Origin: Bradyrhizobium tropiciagri
Lineage (GTDB): Bacteria; Pseudomonadota; Alphaproteobacteria; Rhizobiales; Xanthobacteraceae
NCBI RefSeq assembly: GCF_001189845.1
Contig: NZ_LFLZ01000021.1
Coordinates: 62,001-126,000, forward strand
Reading direction: 5' to 3'
Length of the DNA: 64,000 bases
The notes below the pieces were generated by a model. It was not told the origin of the DNA. It searched no databases and saw only the letters and a program-made list of their open reading frames with translations. The translations under genes were made by a program, and so were the position numbers. Shown in pieces: positions 60,739 to 64,000 of the stretch (its first letter is position 1; every line of letters begins with the position of its first letter).

Positions 60739-61577
60739 GGTCGAGCCCCGTCACTTCTTCTGCCCGGTCCCACGTTTCCCCGCAGGTTGCCGGAATGTTA
60801 TCTGTTCGCGGACTCTGGGAACACGCGTGCACGCCTCCCGTCATCCGCAGCTCAGCCGGTGGATCCGGCCTGTTCTCTCGTCCGCTCGGCGCCGGTTTGG
60901 CCCGGCCCTGCGGCGGCACGTTCCCGATGGCACCCGACTTGGTCGGGTCCTCCGGGTCATGCATTCAACGCCCCAAAACGCTTCACGCGACACATCACGC
61001 GTACGCTTCTTCCGGGCCGGTTACGGCCTCTGTTTCCGGGTCCTTCTCGGCCCGTTTGTCGTTCCCGACCTGGCCTAAGACCTGGGCCCAAAATCAGGGC
61101 AGAAAAGCCCTTCACCCGCGGCCCGAAGGCCTGGCGGAGTGGTCATTTTGGAACCCTTGTGGGAGCGACCGGCGGGGACCCAAACACACTCGCGCCGAAC
61201 AGGTTGAAAGCTAGGCCATGTCCGTCACGCCCGTCAAGGACTAGTACGAGTTTCTGAATCAAACACTAAATATGGTGGAAGGAGGGGGATAACAGGGGTC
61301 GGTGCCGCGCCTGTGATCGAGCCAACTATCGGTGAGTCCTCAGGGATTCCCAAGCCAAAAAAATTCGCTCCACCTGTGGATTGGAGTTTCGCCCCGCTGT
61401 TCACAGGCGAAGTTTTTATTCGCCGTCCCGGATTGAATTTTTGGGACTCACGTAGGCCTACGGGCAAACTACGGATCAGGCATGTCAGAGGCGTGATGGT
61501 CGGGCGACAAAATCGCGGGCAAGGTGCGGCCGACTCACATCCTTTTCACGCCTCTTTTCGCCCCCTTGCCGGGTTCC
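60739..61577. other. Long leader/gap between nrdJ and EamA genes
   Basis: About 840 bases between divergent genes. Near nrdJ it is GC rich with several short direct and inverted stretches (e.g. AGGCCGGATCCACCGGCT on the minus strand). I looked for, and did not find, cobalamin-riboswitch boxes (GCCACTG, AGCCAGGAGACC). A possible NrdR site is at 61263. The last part (61350-61470) is AT rich with T-tracts and no gene. Confidence 0.45.
61263..61278. promoter_or_regulatory. Possible NrdR box upstream of nrdJ
   Basis: ACACTAAATATGGTGG resembles the NrdR box ACACWATATAWWGTGT in most positions. NrdR represses ribonucleotide reductase genes in many bacteria. Only one such box is visible, ~525 bases before the nrdJ start, whereas pairs close to the promoter are the rule, so the call is tentative. 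Confidence 0.3.
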
Positions 61578-62471
61578 ATGACAAACCAGAAGCCTTCCGT
61601 GCGGCCGCGCCTTGCGCCCGCCGGCCTGATGTTCCTCGCCATCACCTCGGTGGGCTGGGGGTTCAACTGGCCGTCCACCAAATTCTTGCTCAGCGAGCTG
61701 CCGCCGCTGACCCTGCGCGGCTCAACCGGGGTGATCGGCGCCGTGCTGCTCGCCGTGCTGGCGCTGATCCGTTCCCAGAGCCTGCATGTCGAGGCGAGGC
61801 TGTGGCCGCGCCTTGTGCTGTATGCCGCGCTCAACGTCACCGGCTGGATGGTATTGATGGGGCTGGCGCTGCTCTGGCTGCCGGCCAGCGAGACCGCGCT
61901 GATCGCCTACACCATGCCGGTGTGGGCTTCGCTCCTGGCCTGGCCGGTGCTCGGCGAGCGGCCGACGCTGCTGCGGACCATCGCGCTGGTGATGGCGTTC
62001 GCGGGACTTGCCGCGATCATGGGCGGCAACGGCATTTCCGCGAGCGAGGAGAAGCTGCCGGGAATCATCATGGCGCTCGGCGGCGCGTTCGGCTTTGCGC
62101 TCGGCACGGTGCTGGCGAAGAAATATCCGCTGGTGATGCCGCCGATCCCGGCCGCGGCCTGGCAGATCGGCCTCGGCTGCGTGCCGATCGCGATCGTCGG
62201 CTTCCTGATCGAGACCACGCATATCGACCGCATCACGACCGTCGGCTGGTGGCTCTTGGTCTATTCGACGCTGATCCAGTTCTGCGTCGCCTATGTCGCC
62301 TGGTTCGCCGCGCTCGCACGGTTGCCGGCCTCGGTGGCGGCGATCGGCACCATGGCGGTGCCTGTCATCGGCGTGATCGCCTCGGCAGTCGCGCTGCACG
62401 AGCCGCTCGGGCCGACGCAGATCACAGCGCTGCTGTTCACGCTCGCCGGCGTCGCGCTCGCGACACGGTAG
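61578..62471 (+). CDS. EamA/DMT-family membrane transporter
   Basis: The ~297-residue protein has ten hydrophobic helices in two EamA repeats. Examples are LMFLAITSVGWGFNWPSTKF, LRGSTGVIGAVLLAVLALIR, LIAYTMPVWASLLAWPVLGE, and in the second half IVGFLIETTHIDRITTVGWW, WLLVYSTLIQFCVAYVAWF, VAAIGTMAVPVIGVIASAV. DMT transporters move amino acids, metabolites or drugs; the substrate is unknown. I start it at the ATG at 61578; a GTG at 61524 would add 18 residues with no better ribosome site. It is transcribed away from nrdJ. Confidence 0.88.
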   Translation: MTNQKPSVRPRLAPAGLMFLAITSVGWGFNWPSTKFLLSELPPLTLRGSTGVIGAVLLAVLALIRSQSLHVEARLWPRLVLYAALNVTGWMVLMGLALLWLPASETALIAYTMPVWASLLAWPVLGERPTLLRTIALVMAFAGLAAIMGGNGISASEEKLPGIIMALGGAFGFALGTVLAKKYPLVMPPIPAAAWQIGLGCVPIAIVGFLIETTHIDRITTVGWWLLVYSTLIQFCVAYVAWFAALARLPASVAAIGTMAVPVIGVIASAVALHEPLGPTQITALLFTLAGVALATR

Positions 62472-62516
62472 GTGCGTCTCGCTACGCATTAAGCGGTTGA
62501 TTGCGCCAGTTTAGCT

Positions 62517-62619
62517 CCGTCATCCTGAGGTGCGAGCGGAGCGAGCCTCGAAGGATGAATCGGCCACTAGCCGGGCCGTGCATCCTTCGAGACGCGCTAC
62601 GCGCTCCTCAGGATGACGG
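62517..62619. repeat. Nested palindromic intergenic repeat (Bradyrhizobium-type)
   Basis: CCGTCATCCTGAGG at 62517-62530 is the exact reverse complement of CCTCAGGATGACGG at 62606-62619. A nested pair, CCTCGAAGGATG / CATCCTTCGAG, lies inside. I recognise this as a repeat seen in many copies in Bradyrhizobium and related genomes. It lies between convergent genes and could fold as a long hairpin terminator. Confidence 0.75.
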
Positions 62620-62648
62620 GCTAACGGAACATCGCGGAAAGAGTCACA

Positions 62649-64000
62649 TCACTCACCCAGCGCCTGCTGCAGCATGCTGGCGAGCTGGGCCTTGCGGTAG
62701 GGCTTTGCCAGCAGCAGCACGCCTTCATCGAGGCGGCCGTGATGCACGATCGCGTTCTCGGTGTAACCCGAGGTGTAGAGCACCTTGATGCCGGGCCGCC
62801 GCTTTGCGACTTCGTCGGCGAGCTGGCGGCCGTTCATGCCGCCGGGCATGATGACGTCGGTGAACAGCAAGTCGAACTTCTCGCCCTTGTCGACCAGCGC
62901 CAGCGCGGCGCGGGCGTCGGGCACGGCGATGGTCTTGTAGCCGAGGCTGCCGAGCTGCGTGACCACGTAGTTGCGCACCAATTGATCGTCTTCCACCACC
63001 AGGATGACTTCGCTGCCGCGCCGCGGCGGCTCCGGCGCGGGAGCTTCCACCTCGACCTGGCCGCGGGCAGGGGGCAGATAGAGCTTGATCGTGGTGCCGT
63101 GGCCTTCCTCGCTGTAGATCTTGATGTGGCCGCCGGACTGCTTGACGAAGCCGTAGACCATGCTCATGCCGAGGCCGGAGCCCTTGCCGACCTCCTTGGT
63201 GGTGAAGAACGGCTCGAACACCTTGTCCTGCACCGCGTGCGACATGCCGGTGCCGGTGTCGCTGACCGCGAGCAGCACGTAGCGGCCCGGCGTGATGTCG
63301 GGATTAACAGCAGCATAGGCATCGTCGAGCACGATGTTGCTGGTCTCGAACAACAGCTTGCCGCCGTTCGGCATCGCGTCACGGGCGTTGATCGCCATGT
63401 TGAGCAGCGAGTTGGCAAGCTGCGACGGATCGATATGGACGCTGGCGACATCGGGCGCGAGCACCGAATTGATCTCGATCTGCTCGCCGAGCGTCGGCCG
63501 CAGCAGCTTGGAGATGTCGACCACGGTGCCATTGATGTCGACGGTGCGCGGCTCCAGCGGCTGGCGGCGGGCGAAGGCGAGCAGGTGCTGAATCAGCTCG
63601 CGGCAGCGCTCGGCGGCGCGGTCGATCAGCTCGGCGGTCTGCGCAAGCTTCGGCTGGCTGCGCAGGCTGTCGACCAGCGTCTCGGTGGTGCCGGTGATGA
63701 CCGTCAGCATGTTGTTGAAGTCGTGCGCGACGCCGCCGGTCAGCTTGCCGATGGCGTCGAGCTTCTGCGCCTGCTGCAGCTTGTGCTCGGTTTCGCGCGA
63801 GGCGGTGATGTCGTGATAGATCAGCGCGGCGCCGGTGATCGTGCTGTCGCCGTCGCGCAGCGGCCGGCCCGACACCACGAGGTGAATCTCCGGTGCGCCG
63901 CGCACCGGCCGGGCGACGAATTCCAGCCCGTCGAACTCCTCGCCGCGCAGCGCCCTGGCCGAGGGCATGTCGTCGGCCTGCATCGGTGTGACGCCGTCGG
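62649..64000 (-). CDS. Hybrid sensor histidine kinase with C-terminal receiver, 5' end outside window
   Basis: The minus-strand frame remains open at the window edge, so the N-terminal sensor is outside. Visible parts: the end of a PAS domain (LVVSGRPLRDGDSTITGAAL, IYHDITA), HisKA with His in GGVAHDFNNMLTVITGTTET, HATPase (LLNMAINARDAMPNGGKLLF, GTGMSHAVQDKVFEPFFTT, GKGSGLGMSMVYGFVKQSGG), a linker and a receiver (VILVVEDDQLVRNYVVTQLG, phospho-Asp in FDLLFTDVIMPGGMNG). This is the NtrB-like hybrid layout. Phosphate would pass from His to the internal Asp; the next partner is unknown. Confidence 0.92.
   Translation of the reverse strand, partial: DGVTPMQADDMPSARALRGEEFDGLEFVARPVRGAPEIHLVVSGRPLRDGDSTITGAALIYHDITASRETEHKLQQAQKLDAIGKLTGGVAHDFNNMLTVITGTTETLVDSLRSQPKLAQTAELIDRAAERCRELIQHLLAFARRQPLEPRTVDINGTVVDISKLLRPTLGEQIEINSVLAPDVASVHIDPSQLANSLLNMAINARDAMPNGGKLLFETSNIVLDDAYAAVNPDITPGRYVLLAVSDTGTGMSHAVQDKVFEPFFTTKEVGKGSGLGMSMVYGFVKQSGGHIKIYSEEGHGTTIKLYLPPARGQVEVEAPAPEPPRRGSEVILVVEDDQLVRNYVVTQLGSLGYKTIAVPDARAALALVDKGEKFDLLFTDVIMPGGMNGRQLADEVAKRRPGIKVLYTSGYTENAIVHHGRLDEGVLLLAKPYRKAQLASMLQQALGE

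Noticed and set aside
60739..60964. Cobalamin riboswitch before nrdJ
   Set aside because: GC-rich with some hairpins, but neither the GCCACTG box nor the AGCCAGGAGACC element is present, and nrdJ is not usually under B12-riboswitch control.
62517..62619. CRISPR-like repeats
   Set aside because: There is a single nested palindrome with no regularly spaced units; it is a known type of intergenic repeat.

Overview
The window looks like chromosomal DNA from a Bradyrhizobium-like alphaproteobacterium (Nitrobacteraceae). The evidence is high GC, many acyl-CoA catabolic genes, a B12-dependent ribonucleotide reductase, FixJ-style regulators, a DUF6894-type small protein, and dispersed palindromic intergenic repeats. 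This placement is my reading of gene content and style, not a database match. No rRNA, tRNA, CRISPR array or recognisable transposase is visible.

Layout. 1-1.4 kb: the 3' end of a sensor histidine kinase, then the decayed tail of an FUSC-family exporter gene. 1.6-9.1 kb: an acyl-CoA oxidation block (etfB, etfA, acyl-CoA dehydrogenase, ETF:ubiquinone oxidoreductase, enoyl-CoA hydratase, type III CoA-transferase). 9.1-11.6 kb: a hairpin repeat, two small secreted proteins and a PCuAC-type copper-binding protein. 12.1-17.0 kb (minus strand): YWTD-propeller protein, 3-hydroxyacyl-CoA dehydrogenase, CoA-transferase and type II NADH dehydrogenase. 17.2-25.6 kb: a very large kinase-like/AAA/GAF/PAS/histidine-kinase protein broken by a frameshift, a single-domain receiver, two coupled small genes and a FixJ-type regulator. 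25.8-29.6 kb: an aromatic-acid-efflux-like operon (winged-helix regulator, FUSC, DUF1656, HlyD). 29.8-31.5 kb: five small, mostly uncharacterised genes. 31.5-36.2 kb: LysR, SDR, flavin reductase-like, an unknown 239-residue protein and another GAF histidine kinase. 36.8-44.2 kb: alcohol dehydrogenase, aldehyde dehydrogenase, a second copy of the 239-residue gene, a molybdenum hydroxylase (2Fe-2S and Mo subunits) and a three-haem cytochrome c. 44.3-49.5 kb: a DyP-peroxidase cluster with NIPSNAP, DUF4331, TPR, an unknown 171-residue protein and an AhpD-like protein. 49.5-56.6 kb: a region rich in broken genes, with frameshifted 5-aminolevulinate synthase, a truncated secreted-protein copy, an intact enoyl-CoA hydratase/CoA-transferase/HxlR group, a frameshifted SRAP gene, and a decayed CBASS anti-phage locus (CD-NTase plus the start of an E2-like protein). 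57.0-64.0 kb: nrdJ, an EamA transporter, a palindromic repeat and a hybrid histidine kinase running off the window.

How the genes fit together. Electrons from acyl-CoA dehydrogenases would pass through EtfAB and ETF-QO to quinone. The alcohol dehydrogenase, aldehyde dehydrogenase and molybdenum hydroxylase/cytochrome c genes suggest stepwise oxidation of alcohols, aldehydes or N-heterocycles. Sensor kinases with closely related C-terminal cores recur three times. Two of them are nearly identical in DNA, and both lie near FUSC sequence, which points to an old segmental duplication. The most notable observations are the CBASS remnant, the frameshifted multi-domain kinase with an apparently dead kinase domain, the DyP/DUF4331/TPR cluster, and a cluster of single-base losses at 50-57 kb that could be true gene decay or assembly indels.
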